From Clarkia xantiana subsp. parviflora (Eukaryota > Streptophyta > Magnoliopsida > Myrtales > Onagraceae), in assembly GCA_036873135.1 (NCBI GenBank), contig JAPTYO010000007.1:15110763-15174762 (forward strand): 64,000 nt of DNA, written 5' to 3'. Below, one piece after another: positions 33,759 to 44,720 of the stretch. The stretch's first letter is position 1. Every line of letters starts with the position of its first letter. A program made the position numbers and the translations under genes. The notes under the pieces were generated by a model. It saw only the letters and a list, made by a program, of their open reading frames with translations. It did no database searches and was not told where the DNA came from.

Positions 33759-34382
33759 ATGGCAGCAGAGAGTAGCGAGACTGTGTCTCTGCAAGAACCC
33801 CATCTGCAAAAGCAATACCAATACCAACAGGCTCTTGACCCCATCTCCCTACTCCTCTCCCATAATCTAAACTACATCATTGAGAGAGGACCAAGATACA
33901 GAGCATATGCAGAGCTGAGGGAATCCAAGCTCAGGAGTAGGAACCAATCTGGAGGAAATGAAGAAAACCAAGATCCCAAACTCACTCCTCCCCCTAAGAA
34001 ACAAGTCAAATTCCAAGTAGTTATGTCCAACTCAACTTCTTCTTCATCTTCCATTTTGGCTCAATCGGTTCCGGACTTTTCATCTGTTCTCAGGAGGAAG
34101 GACAACAGGAAACCCGTCATCGAACTCACCCCTCCACCCCCTCACTCAAAGGCTTGGTCAAGATCCAATGTTGCAGGATCCAATGCCAAAGGGAGTAAGT
34201 CTGCAAATGCCGGAGAGAAGAAGAATAGGAGTGGGTTGATGGCAGCCAGGAAGAGCTGTGTCAATCTTGAGGAGCTCAGGGGATTTTCATCGAATGCCAT
34301 TCACGGTGGTGATGACAGAGGAGGACACGCTCGCGGCGGCAGACTAACTGGAAGAAATGTTTTCGGGTTTACAAGATTCTGA
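33759..34382 (+). CDS. Plant-specific disordered protein, function unknown
   Basis: A single exon of 207 codons starts MAAESSETVSLQEPHLQKQY. Near residues 25-60 lies a conserved-looking block, ALDPISLLLSHNLNYIIERG then PRYRAYAELRESKLR, which I associate with unnamed plant proteins but cannot tie to a named domain. The rest is low complexity: a proline/lysine patch (TPPPKKQVKF), serine runs, KPVIELTPPPP and a C-terminal glycine/arginine region (GGDDRGGHARGGRLTGRN) ending VFGFTRF. No signal peptide or membrane segment. The start is the first ATG of the frame, 64 bp after the CT leader repeat. The basic, disordered character suggests a scaffold or nuclear protein, but this is inference only. Confidence 0.78.
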   Translation: MAAESSETVSLQEPHLQKQYQYQQALDPISLLLSHNLNYIIERGPRYRAYAELRESKLRSRNQSGGNEENQDPKLTPPPKKQVKFQVVMSNSTSSSSSILAQSVPDFSSVLRRKDNRKPVIELTPPPPHSKAWSRSNVAGSNAKGSKSANAGEKKNRSGLMAARKSCVNLEELRGFSSNAIHGGDDRGGHARGGRLTGRNVFGFTRF

Positions 34383-34883
34383 TCTTAATCTTCATTTCTT
34401 TCAACTCTGTATTGTTTCAATTCTACATATGTATCCATACATATAGTATAGTGTATTTTGATGTCTTTCTTCCTGGTTTCATGATAGGGTTAATTCCCCA
34501 AATTCCACAATCTTTCACTAAAATAACACTATTTGAACGGACACAGTGGCTGTGGCTTGATCATGTTCCAATCACAAACCCATTGGCATAGCACTATTGG
34601 CATATTTACTTTAACACCTACGATAATCTCCATTCATCTCAGATTTGCTTTGAGTAAGCCCCTAAAAAGTAAAGTACTAGTCATAAATATTTTTACATTC
34701 AGAAAATTCAAATCTAGACAGCTTGTTAAACATGAACGGATAGGCTATATTACATGCCAATTTGTAGATCTAAACTAATTGCAGATACACAACATTCAAG
34801 AAGATAGTAAAACATACATACGAATCCATTTCATCATGAATGGACTGGACAGGGCATGGTTGGATTGTGGAAGAGATGATGAG
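34383..34883. other. Convergent 3' spacer
   Basis: Between two converging genes. It carries the 3' UTRs of the upstream protein gene (plus) and the TRM-type gene (minus). Nothing else is seen. Confidence 0.5.
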
Positions 34884-37800
34884 TTAGAAAAGATCTGCTA
34901 CAAGTTGTTGTAGCATATTCTGGAGAATATCTTCCTCGATGTCGATCCCTTTCTCAAACGCCTCCATATCAAAATCCACCCATTTCCCCAAAGAATGACT
35001 CATCTCCCACTCTATCATCTCATCGACACTCATCTCCGACAAACCCCTCCACTTCTTCACTCCAGCCTCCACGTCTCCCATCAACGTCTCTGCACTCAGC
35101 CACCCTGGCAATCTTCTCCATCTCCAGTATCCAAACTCTGAGCACGGCTGATACTTGGACTCCAAGCATTCTAACACACAATCAAATACAAACTCTTTTC
35201 TAACCTCTTTCCCATCCAACAACAAGTCATCGTCATCGTTGATGATGATACAAGAGAGTTCATCAAGCAAACCCGGGTTTATGATGAAATAATCTTCAGA
35301 GGAGGAGTTGTCACTAGAAAACAGCAGTTGAGTATGCAAGTTGATTTCCTTTGCATGGATGAGCTTGCTTCCCTCCAGTCTAACACCAGCAAGATACAGC
35401 TGACTGAACAAATTGTTAATACTAACTATAAGATTGATCACCTTATCACGACTTGTCCTCCCAGAAGTCCCACAATCCAAAACATCATTGTCAGTATCCT
35501 CCAATGCTTGGGAAGTGGAGGAGTCCGGTTTCAAGTTCAAGCCTGTACAAACAATGAGACTGCAATTACTTAACTGAGGTAAGTAGTAGTAGTAAGCAAC
35601 AAGATTGATTGGATGGTATGGACAAAAGGATTATTGTACCTGATGAACTATCATTGAAGCTACTGGAATTGCAGCTTAATGATGCATCAAGAACTGATCC
35701 AGGGCTAAACCGATTAGTATCACTGTTAACTTCACCAACTATGCCTTCTTTCTTCACTTTAACCTGGGGAAAACAAACAAACAAAAAAACTCGTCAACTA
35801 AACACCTACACGGTTAATCAATTAAATATAAAGTTCATTAGCAATCTCTCTCAGAAAAACTAACCTGGACAGCCTTATTTTGAGATTCTACTACATGAGT
35901 GTCCTGTGAGAGAAGAGGATCAGCAGTTAAAGCAGCAATGAGCTCCTGAAGTATCATAGCCGTAGTCCGTTTAGGGTTCGCATTAGCATTATTCATTTCT
36001 TCGTAGTCTTCTTGAGAAGTCAATTCCTTCAACTTCTGCTCCAGAAGAGCGCCCAAAGCATCCCCTCTAAGCCCCAACTGTTTTCTAAGAGATTCTTTCT
36101 TCTCGCTTCCATCCACTATCAACTCTCTGGACTCAGAATCTCTCTTTCCCATTCTTTTATCCACTGAAGACCCGTCCTTGTTTTTCATTGGAGCATTAAA
36201 TGTAAACGAGATCACGCCACTCTTCCCACCGACATTATTACCTTTACTAGTAACTTCCTTTTCATATGCCATATCTTTCCGATTGATGAACGTATCAACC
36301 TTTCTTGGTTTCGTCACTGTAGATGCCATATTGTCATTAACTGCTCTTATCTTTCTAATTTGAGTTGGAGAATCATCTCGACAAACACGGGATTTCCTCA
36401 TGCCATCGGCCTTAGAGTTTTCAGCCTTGATTGGGATCCTTGGACGACCCTGACCAATTAGGCTACGATTCAGAGCAACAAAATCCTTAGGTGCAGAAAC
36501 AGAATTGCGTGCACTTGGAGCTTTTCTGTTCTTCAAGGCAACTAATTTGGCACTTGAAAGAATCTCAACACCACCAAGAGCTACCTGATTGTGCTCCTCA
36601 TGGCTGCTCTTTGAAGTAAACGAAGAAGAAGAAGAAGAAGATCCATCCTTCTTAGATGTGCTCCTTTCAGAACGCAAACACCACTGTTCAAAAGAAATAT
36701 CATCATTGTTTCTTACAGGTAAGGGTTCCTCTTGTCTTCGTTTACAAAAGATCTTTTCCTCGCGATTTATTTCAGAGCCTTGTTTAGAAGAAGTTGAAAA
36801 AACATAATCTTCCAATGGTTGATGATCCTCCTCCACATTCTGCTGTAAATCCAACACAGTCCCACACTTCTTACATGACGAAGACTGGCCGGTTGATTGC
36901 TCCTCAATAATCACTTCACTGTGGGAACCATAGTGCACCTGAGATACATAAGTTAGAGCACATTTTGTTCTGTTCTTAGGATCCAACATCCTAGTAGCAG
37001 CATCAATCATCAACCGTGAGGTTCGAGACACACTCCTAGAGGAAGAAGAAAATCTAGGACTTTTCAAAGGAGATGCGCCCTTCAAGTGATTGTGCTTCCT
37101 CGATCTTGTTAGTACACTTTTAATCTGCAATGCCTCAGCTCCAAAACTAGTGACGGCTTGCCGCTCACACAATCCCGTCTTCTGCAGTTTCTGAGGCCTG
37201 TCGTGTCTCGTCTGCCCTTTCTCCAAATTCATCAGTTCATCAATCTCTAAACCATTGTTACAAGCTTTACCGCCAAAAGATTCACAAGGGGCTGATTTTT
37301 TCAATTTTTCTCGGCGCGTGGTGGGCATGGATTCCAGACCCATAAGCCTAGCCACCAAACCAGGTGACTTCATTTCATGTTTTTGTTCCAATGCCATGAT
37401 ATCGCTCTTCCTCAAATTTGGAAAACCCCCTTTGTTCTCATCAGCAATCTACAAATTCCATCCAAGCAAGCGAATCACTCTCATTGCATAGTAACAGTAA
37501 TAAACAAAGTGATTTATAAAGACAAATTGATATTATAAGCATATAGAAAAGCTTACATAATGAAGTTTTGCAACCGGCATCTTCTCATCTCCCTTGAAAC
37601 TCCTCCCCGGTTGTTTTGCACGAGCTGTTTTGGTTATATTACATCATTTAGTAGCTAATAGTTTTGACAATGTAAGTGGAAGAACAGAATGATGATAGCA
37701 TAATTGGGGCCGGGGGTATAGTACCTGGAGGAGGAAGCAACTTCCGAGAGAAAAGCTTCTTCTTGGCGAATCTGCGGTGCCAATCGAAAAGCTGGAAGAA

Positions 37801-37893
37801 TATTCCGGCGCAACCTTTGGGCCTCGGAGCTTGACATTTCTCCGTTATAGCCAAAGATGTAGACGCCTTGCCTGCTGCGTCCTTCATTTTCAT
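34884..37893 (-). CDS. TRM / LONGIFOLIA-type DUF4378 protein, 5 exons
   Basis: Exons on the minus strand: 37893-37725, 37624-37557, 37448-35865, 35763-35640, 35542-34884, joining in frame to 867 aa. The N terminus has CAGIFFQLFDWHRRFAKKK, then DEKMPVAKLHYIADENKGGF and SPGLVARLMGLESMP, the DUF3741-type motif. The long middle is serine- and lysine-rich and disordered. The last ~200 residues are the DUF4378 domain, with WRRLPGWLSAETL near its centre and a C-terminal helix (EKGIDIEEDILQNMLQQLV) where the TON1-recruiting motif sits in TRM proteins. Family members organise cortical microtubules and the preprophase band with TON1 and PP2A, and LONGIFOLIA genes control organ length. This arrangement is closest to the TRM6/7/8 type, from memory. 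The ATG at 37893 is the first in its frame. No defect is seen. Confidence 0.88.
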
Positions 37894-38393
37894 TTCCTCG
37901 AACACTTTACCTTCAATTCCCCTAAATATACAAACCCTAGCTAGAATCCTCACATTTTCATTACCCACATCAGTAATCCCGTTCCATCATCTAAAAACCA
38001 GCAGTTCTGGACCGCTAAAAATCCAGACTTTGTGAAAACCCAGGAAGAAGAAAGTAGTCCTGAACTGAAACTGAAAGCAACAACAGTAAAAAAGAGAGAT
38101 GCAGGCCAAATGTGGGGAGATCAAGAATTAACAGCTCCCAAGGTAAATAATGCATCATTTGTGACCAAATAACCCACCATCAGTGCAGTTCACGCGAAAG
38201 CATAAGGGCAAAGCTACATATGGATAGGACAAAAGCTGGGATGATTGATCATGATGCTGAAAAGCTAATAAATCGAAAGGGACATTATGAGAGGAAAAGG
38301 GAAATATGAAGACGAGAATCAGAATCAAAGCGTTTCGTCGATTCAAGGTTAGTGTGGCTGGTTAGCTAGCTGTAGAGATTGATGCTCGAGACA
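37894..38393. promoter_or_regulatory. Upstream region of the TRM-type gene
   Basis: Contains the leader and promoter of the minus-strand TRM gene; purine-rich stretches (38040-38110) are CT-rich on the sense strand. No convincing TATA box. It ends at the TTA target site of the next transposon. Confidence 0.4.
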
Positions 38394-38396
38394 TTA

Positions 38397-40235
38397 GAGC
38401 ACTTCCGATAGTAGTGTCTAGTTCCTAGTTCTATGTTGTAAATTTATTATTGTAGAGAGTGTCTAATGTCATTTACTGTAGGTCCCTACTGGCAATGATT
38501 AAATAGACACTTACATTTTCAATAGGAGTGCCTTGTTCCAAAATGGGAGTGCCTAGTTCCAATTTTTGCCACTGGACGCTGACTAGGCGCCACTAGGCGT
38601 GACTAGGATTACAAATATTACTGTTTTGCCATTATTGAGTGAATAGTGAAGTGGGACAGTGCTTACTAGTAGGGACTCCCAAGTTACTGTTCATGTCGGT
38701 GCCAACTTTTTAATATTATTTTATTCGATTGTGTTGCTCATCTCTTTGATTGTATATATATTCGGTTACGCTAAGTCAAATAGACAAGAGCCGTAATCAG
38801 TCATTTTGAATATTATGTAACATAAATAACGACACGAACCAAAATTACTACTTTTTAACTTTGAATCAATTTCGAAATTTCTTTATCTAATTTGTTTATA
38901 TGTTACCATGTTGAATAACCGTTAATTCTAAATTTTGAAATAGTATAACATTTCAAATTATTAAATATGGAAAATAATTACTACAAAATACTATATTATT
39001 TTAATGCATATATATTTTTATATATTTTACGTATTATATTATATTATATTATTATATGAAAGAAATATATCTTTTACGATAAATTATTATAAAAATTATA
39101 CTTTTAGAATGATGTATATATAATATATTTCTAATTTACATATATTGGAAATCATATATAAAAACACATGATTAATGCAATAATCGATTTACTAATATGA
39201 TCATGGATGTACATAAACATGAATATATTGATGATGTTGAATTAAGATATGTCAATCAACGTATAACAGATATACACGGATTATGGTGAAATAATAGATT
39301 CAATGAATTTGATTGATCAATGTTATTATATCAACAATTATACTTATCAATCATTCTGCATGCCGCATGGGGACTGCACATAATAGTAATTTTACCTTGG
39401 TTAAGTAACAATATAATTATTGCAATGAATTGACAATAGAGAACTATGGATATGCACGAACCGGTCGGGCCCGAATATGTTCCGAATTGGATTGGTACTA
39501 ATTAAAACACTATGGTCCGGTCTGGACTGAATTTGAAATTAGCACTAAAAATTCTGGAACGATTTTGGACTGTAACTGTAAAAAAAATCTGGTTCGGTTC
39601 AAAACTGGTCCGATCCATTTTCCTATACAAATTTACCCTAATTAAAAAAAAAAAAAAAAAACCGATCCTCCGACAAAACTGATCCAGTTAAAAACCAGTT
39701 CAAAACAGTCTGGTCTAGTCAAAAATCAATTTTTTGAGAAGTATATTACTGGTTTTTGGTCTAGTTCTCCTCTCGCATAATTGGTCTGTTTGGAACCGGT
39801 CCAGTCTATACCAGTTCCGAACCGACCGGATCGGTTATTTTCTTATCCATATAGAATGTAAATTTTTATTAAAAAAATTCAATTACGTTTTTATAATTTT
39901 GTATATATTTTCCCTATTTTTTTTAATTAAAACATTTAATACTTGAATCTTATTATTTATTCATGTCCTTATTTGTAAAAAAATATGAATATATAATTTA
40001 TATATAATTTATATATAATGATATATAATTTATATATAATGCAAAAATTATATTTGAATTATGAAATTATGAGGGTCTCAATGTAGAAGTAGAACTTGGC
40101 CTCCACTACTGGAGAGAGTGCCACTTTTACAGTGTCATTTACTGTAGCAAATACTGTAACAGTGCCATTTTAATGAGTTGGCAGTGACGTGGCTGCTGAT
40201 GTGGAGGCACTAGGCACTTGCTATTGGAAGTGCTC
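38397..40235. mobile_element. TTA-flanked PIF/Harbinger-like element, 1.84 kb, no transposase
   Basis: The left end GAGCACTTCCGATAGTAGTG and the right end on the minus strand GAGCACTTCCAATAGCAAGT match at 15 of the first 16 bases. TTA flanks both sides (38394-38396 and 40236-40238). Subterminal parts share text such as CTAGTTCC/CTAGGCAC and ACTGTAG. The middle is very AT-rich, with a GGTCCGGTC/GAACCGGTC-type patch (39455-39845) that is probably another nested element. No open frame looks like a transposase or its partner. Confidence 0.75.
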
Positions 40236-40238
40236 TTA

Positions 40239-40560
40239 GCAGCCGACGAAAAAGCTCTGGTTGCTGCCACACTGCTGCGACCTGTCTGTCGGTACTGACA
40301 GTGATCGTGCTGCTGGTTCGAACTTGTGGAGAGAGATTAGATGAGACAATGGACGTGTGTAGTACGCGCTGCCCAGCATTGGGTAACATGACGGACCTCA
40401 TCTTTGGCAACATATGGCTATACCCTGTCAAAAAGTTTATTGGTTACATATCGTCTTAGTAGGTACGGTAGGGACGTAGGGTTAATTACGTTGGCCAAGA
40501 GTTAATTACCACATTTCGGACATATTATTATTAAAGTTATTATTTACAATTTTACATAGA
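40239..40560. other. Spacer between two transposons
   Basis: 40239-40440 has even base composition and an open frame on the minus strand, but I see no protein family, so I leave it uncalled. The rest is AT-rich. Confidence 0.3.
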
Positions 40561-40569
40561 GTGAAAGAT

Positions 40570-41043
40570 TTTTTTTTTCCAAATTGACATCTTAATACAA
40601 ATTAATAACAAATCAGTCCTATGTCGAAAATTAATCACATTTTGCCCTTTGCCGCTGTAATTAATCGCGGCACTTATTAATGTGCCGCAGTTAATGTCCG
40701 TGGCATACAATTCATGCCTAATTAACACTGACTGTAACTAATTAATAATGTCTAATGACGGAGGTGCATTAATGACGGGTTAATTAACACGGTGCATTAA
40801 TGCAGCATGTAATTAATAATGCCTAAAGACTGGGGTGCATTAATGTCGGGGCTAATTAGCACTGACCACATTATTAATTGGCCGGTAAATTAGGCATTAG
40901 TTGTATGCCGAGGTCATTAACTGTGGCACATTAATAAGTGCCGCGATTAATTACAGCGGCAAAGGTAAAAAGGTAACTAATTTTTTTATATATGACTAAT
41001 TTGTTATTAATTTGTATTAAGATGGCATTTTGGAAAAAAAATT
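40570..41043. mobile_element. Foldback element with about 190-bp inverted arms
   Basis: The left arm (CATCTTAATACAAATTAATA, then CTTTGCCGCTGTAATTAATC, GCGGCACTTATTAATGTGCC) is mirrored by the right arm (GGCACATTAATAAGTGCCGC, GATTAATTACAGCGGCAAAG, TATTAATTTGTATTAAGATG). The short centre is itself repetitive (GGTGCATTAATGNCGGG). The whole can fold into a near-complete hairpin. No coding capacity. Confidence 0.75.
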
Positions 41044-42694
41044 CAGATTTAAACAAGGAAAATTCTGTGAACGGTTGAATATCTGGTAAGACTCAAAACA
41101 AGAAAGGTAAAAAAGCTTATAAGATCACTTTTAATGGGTAAATTTACTAAGACATTTGTTTAGTCGGAAGTGAAATGTTATGACAAAATTTGTTTTCACC
41201 ACTAATTGTCTCTCCATATTTTTTCCTCTTTCCTCTTAGTTGTCCTAAGAACATTTGTGTTTTCAAGATATTTGATTAATTTGTTTATTTTTAACAGAAA
41301 TAAAAAACTTACAAAGCACATTTTTATTTATTTATATTATATAAAAATCATATTATCCAAAATGGCTTGTCTAATGTGTCCAAAATATTTTTTGCCCATT
41401 ATAAGTATTTTGGACAAGTTATATTTTTCTCTCTCTTCTATGACACATAGCATATTGGCGCTGATGTGGCTGAAAATGTCCATCAAAATGTCTTTTGTCA
41501 TTGTGAGTGCTCTAAAGCGGATCTAATATGTGCTAATACAAGAGTTCAATCAGATAAAACAAATTATTCGATTCGACAATTAAGTTAATAGTAATCCAGT
41601 TTGGCATGCGACCCCGCCAAAATTGGGTCATCAACAAACAACCTACAAATAGAAATTGCAATAACAAAATTATTATTAGGACTAATAAGAACAGCTGCTC
41701 AATACACGATAGGCTCACCACCGCACATGTTAGATTGTCAAGTTTAACTGGAGCGGGTATCGCCAGACCCGTACCCGCCGCGCAAATCGATATGGTCGAC
41801 CTTTACCCTTCCATACATCTCGCGGAGCGGGGCAAGTCGACCTGATAGTCGCCTCATGTGGGACCTAATTTATTATTACAAACTATAAATTCTATATTTT
41901 CCTATTCAAATTCAAGTTCACATTCGCATCACAAATTACAAATTTAACTCTAATTTAAATACAAACCATCAAACTCATTAGAATTCTTTTTATTTTAATT
42001 ATATATTATATTACTCATTTAATTTTGTATTCTATATACGTATTCTATATATATAATACATGAGCGGGATGAATGACCCCAAACCTAAACCGGATAAGAT
42101 CGGGGCGGATAATTGCAGCTATTAGTTAGGCGTGAGCTGGTAATATCCCTAACTTTAACTAAAAGAAGTGGTGGTAACTTGACCTAGTATCGCAATTAGA
42201 GAGTGAAAACATATTTAAAAAAAAAAAAAAATTAAATAAATAAATAAATATGACGGAAATCTTATGCATTCGGCTACGCAGAAACCCTACATCTATTCTA
42301 CCAGCTGATTAAGTAAGTCATATTGAAGTTGAAAAATGCATTGGATTTATTTTAACATTAAGAAAAAAAAGAATGCCACCTATATGCGAAAAAAGGATAT
42401 GCTCACGTGGGTTTGACACAAAACTGAAGAAAGCCTTTACGTGAAAATGGGAAAGATGTGCAGAGCCAGGTCAACATCCATCCAGCTGTCAAGGAGCGTG
42501 TCCTCTAACTGGTTAATTAAGAATTGAAATAAAAAATTGTTCATGACTAAAAAAAATACTAGATAGATTTTAGGTTAAATGTACAATTTTAGTAAGTTCA
42601 ACTTAGACATTGAATGCATCATTAATAAAAAAAAATCTATCTAACATTGGCAAATGTGTAACTGAATCATCTTATTTTATCTTTAGACATCAAT
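41044..42694. other. Repeat-derived intergenic DNA
   Basis: 41122-41514 may be another MITE: it ends CATTGTGAGTGCTC and begins with a diverged GATCACTTTTAATGG. 41740-41840 is a GC-richer patch of hAT-like subterminal text (GCGGGTATCGCCAGACCCGTACCCGCC). The rest is AT-rich; no gene is supported. Confidence 0.35.
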
Positions 42695-43539
42695 TAGGGA
42701 TGAAGATGGTACGGGTTTTACCCACCCACGAATAAATCGCACCATATACAAGTACGGATACCCGCATTATGGATCCACGGTGTTATGTGGATTTTTAAAA
42801 TTATCCACGTAGATACGGGTTTGATATGGATAATCCGTGGGTAATTCATATATTTTTTTTTTTGTGGTCGATCGGCCACGAATCGAATCAGCCACTTTCA
42901 TGACTCCAACCGGTCATCGCCGCTAATTCAACCGGCCACCACCACAACTCCGGGTGGCTACCACCCAACTCCAGCGACCACCACCCAACTCCGGTGACCA
43001 CCACGACGATTCCGGCCACCGCCCAACTCCGGCGGCCACCACCACGAATCCGGTCGGCCACCACCACGAATCCGGTCGGCCAACGCCCAACTCTGACAAC
43101 CCCCATCCGACTCGGCGACTACCACCCAACTCTGACGACCACCGTCCAACTCCGGAGACCACCACCACGACTTCGATGACCACCAACCCAACTCCGGTGA
43201 CCACCTCGACGATTTCGGCAGGCCACCGCCCAACTCCGGCGACTACAACCCGACTCCGGAGACTACCACCCAACTCCGGCTACCACCACGACGATTCCGG
43301 CCGGCCACCTCCCAACTCCAGCGACCACCACCCCGACTCCGGCCGGCCACACAACCGACTCCAGACGGCCACCACCAATTCCGTCGACACAATACTAACC
43401 GTATTGTGTCGCGGTGTGGATATGGGTGATCCACAAAATTTTGCATGAATATGGGTTGGATATGAATTACACAAAAAGTGTGCAATACGGATGTGAATGT
43501 GGGTTAAAACGCGGGTTTAACCCATTGTCATCCCTAGCA
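42695..43539. mobile_element. Ac/Ds-like hAT MITE carrying a GC-rich minisatellite
   Basis: The left end is TAGGGATGAAGATGGTACGG, and the right end on the minus strand is TAGGGATGACAATGGG; TAGGGATGA resembles the maize Ac/Ds terminus. Subterminal ACGGGTTTTACCC and GGGTTAAAACGCGGGTTT motifs fit. No 8-bp duplication is evident, so the ends may have drifted. The interior (42885-43385) is an array of units like ACCACCCAACTCCGGCGACC that yields long open frames on both strands; these are artefacts of the array. Confidence 0.6.
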
Positions 43540-44666
43540 GCAGCAACTTTTGGAGAAGCAACACATTCTGAATAGATAATTGATCGAGCTTTGTGGCTTT
43601 TTACAAAGTAAATTTTGAAAATTGGATTGAAGTACACATAATTACATGCTTGAGAGTAAATGATCTCCCAAACATATGCTTTGGACATAGTAACTAATTA
43701 TCTGTTACAATGAGACGGCTATTTATGGCAGTTCGTTATCTCACAAACTAACTTTACAACATTAATAAAATAGTCCTTATAGTTTGTAAATGATGAATAA
43801 AATTCCATATACTTCTTCATAGATAAGAAGAAACCCTCTACTACGAGGGGTTGAGGTTGAAGTTAAACTTCTCTACTACAAGACTCTGGTGTATTTTAAT
43901 ACTATATATATATATATATAAGTTGAAAAAAGTCAAAACTTTTGATCTATTCAACACTAATGATTTGTTATTGACTCTGGAGGAGATCTAGTTATTAAAA
44001 TTCTAGCTAGCTAGGCGTGTGTACATGATCCACGCACGCATATATATCTAATCAAAAGTGAGACTAAATCGATATAGGTTGGTGAGTATAAATAAAAATC
44101 TGTAATCTTCCATTTCATGATTAACGTGCCACCTTTCATGATTGATGCCAAAAGTAAAAAGGTGGATCGAGAGGCAGCAGCAGCAGCTAAGGTTGAGTTG
44201 ATGCATATATAGTGGAGATATTTGAATTCAACAATTCACATCTTCTTTTGAATATATATATTTTTTTGCTTTTAACTATTTCTTTGGCACAATAAAATCT
44301 TTTAGTTGACTCAACGCGCGTGTGAAAGAGAAAGCATGCATGCACATGCAATTTTGACAATCCATTCAATGAATGTTAACTTGTGTTGTTGTATTGTCCA
44401 TTTGAACGGAAAGCTTTCCCCACCCCCCCTCTTTTTGGTCTTAACCACTTAATTAACAACGCTCCGCTAGCTGTATGTATAGAAAACTAGATTATACATA
44501 GCAAAAACTATACATCATGAGTAATTAATTAAATCGCAACATATTTAACTAGCAAGTTTATTTAATTATAATGTCAACTTAACATAGATATTGAGGATGC
44601 AAATAATACTAGATAGCTAGTTTATTGTATTCAATACATAATTTGATTTATTATTACATGAGTATG

Positions 44667-44668
<2 letters not shown>
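43540..44668. other. Intergenic spacer downstream of CYP735A
   Basis: AT-rich with an (AT)n tract at 43905-43920. No supported gene. The segment nearest 44670 is CYP735A 3' flank. Confidence 0.4.

Positions 44669-44669
<1 letters not shown>

Positions 44670-44702
<33 letters not shown>
44670..44702. repeat. (GA)n microsatellite
   Basis: About 33 bp of pure GA dinucleotide lies only 18 bp beyond the CYP735A stop codon, so it is CU-rich in that gene's 3' UTR. Confidence 0.9.
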
Positions 44703-44703
<1 letters not shown>

Positions 44704-44720
44704 AGAATATATATATATGT

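Noticed and set aside
42888..43485. Frames of up to 164 codons rich in T, P and G
   Set aside because: Same minisatellite effect inside the Ac/Ds-like element; no conserved domain.
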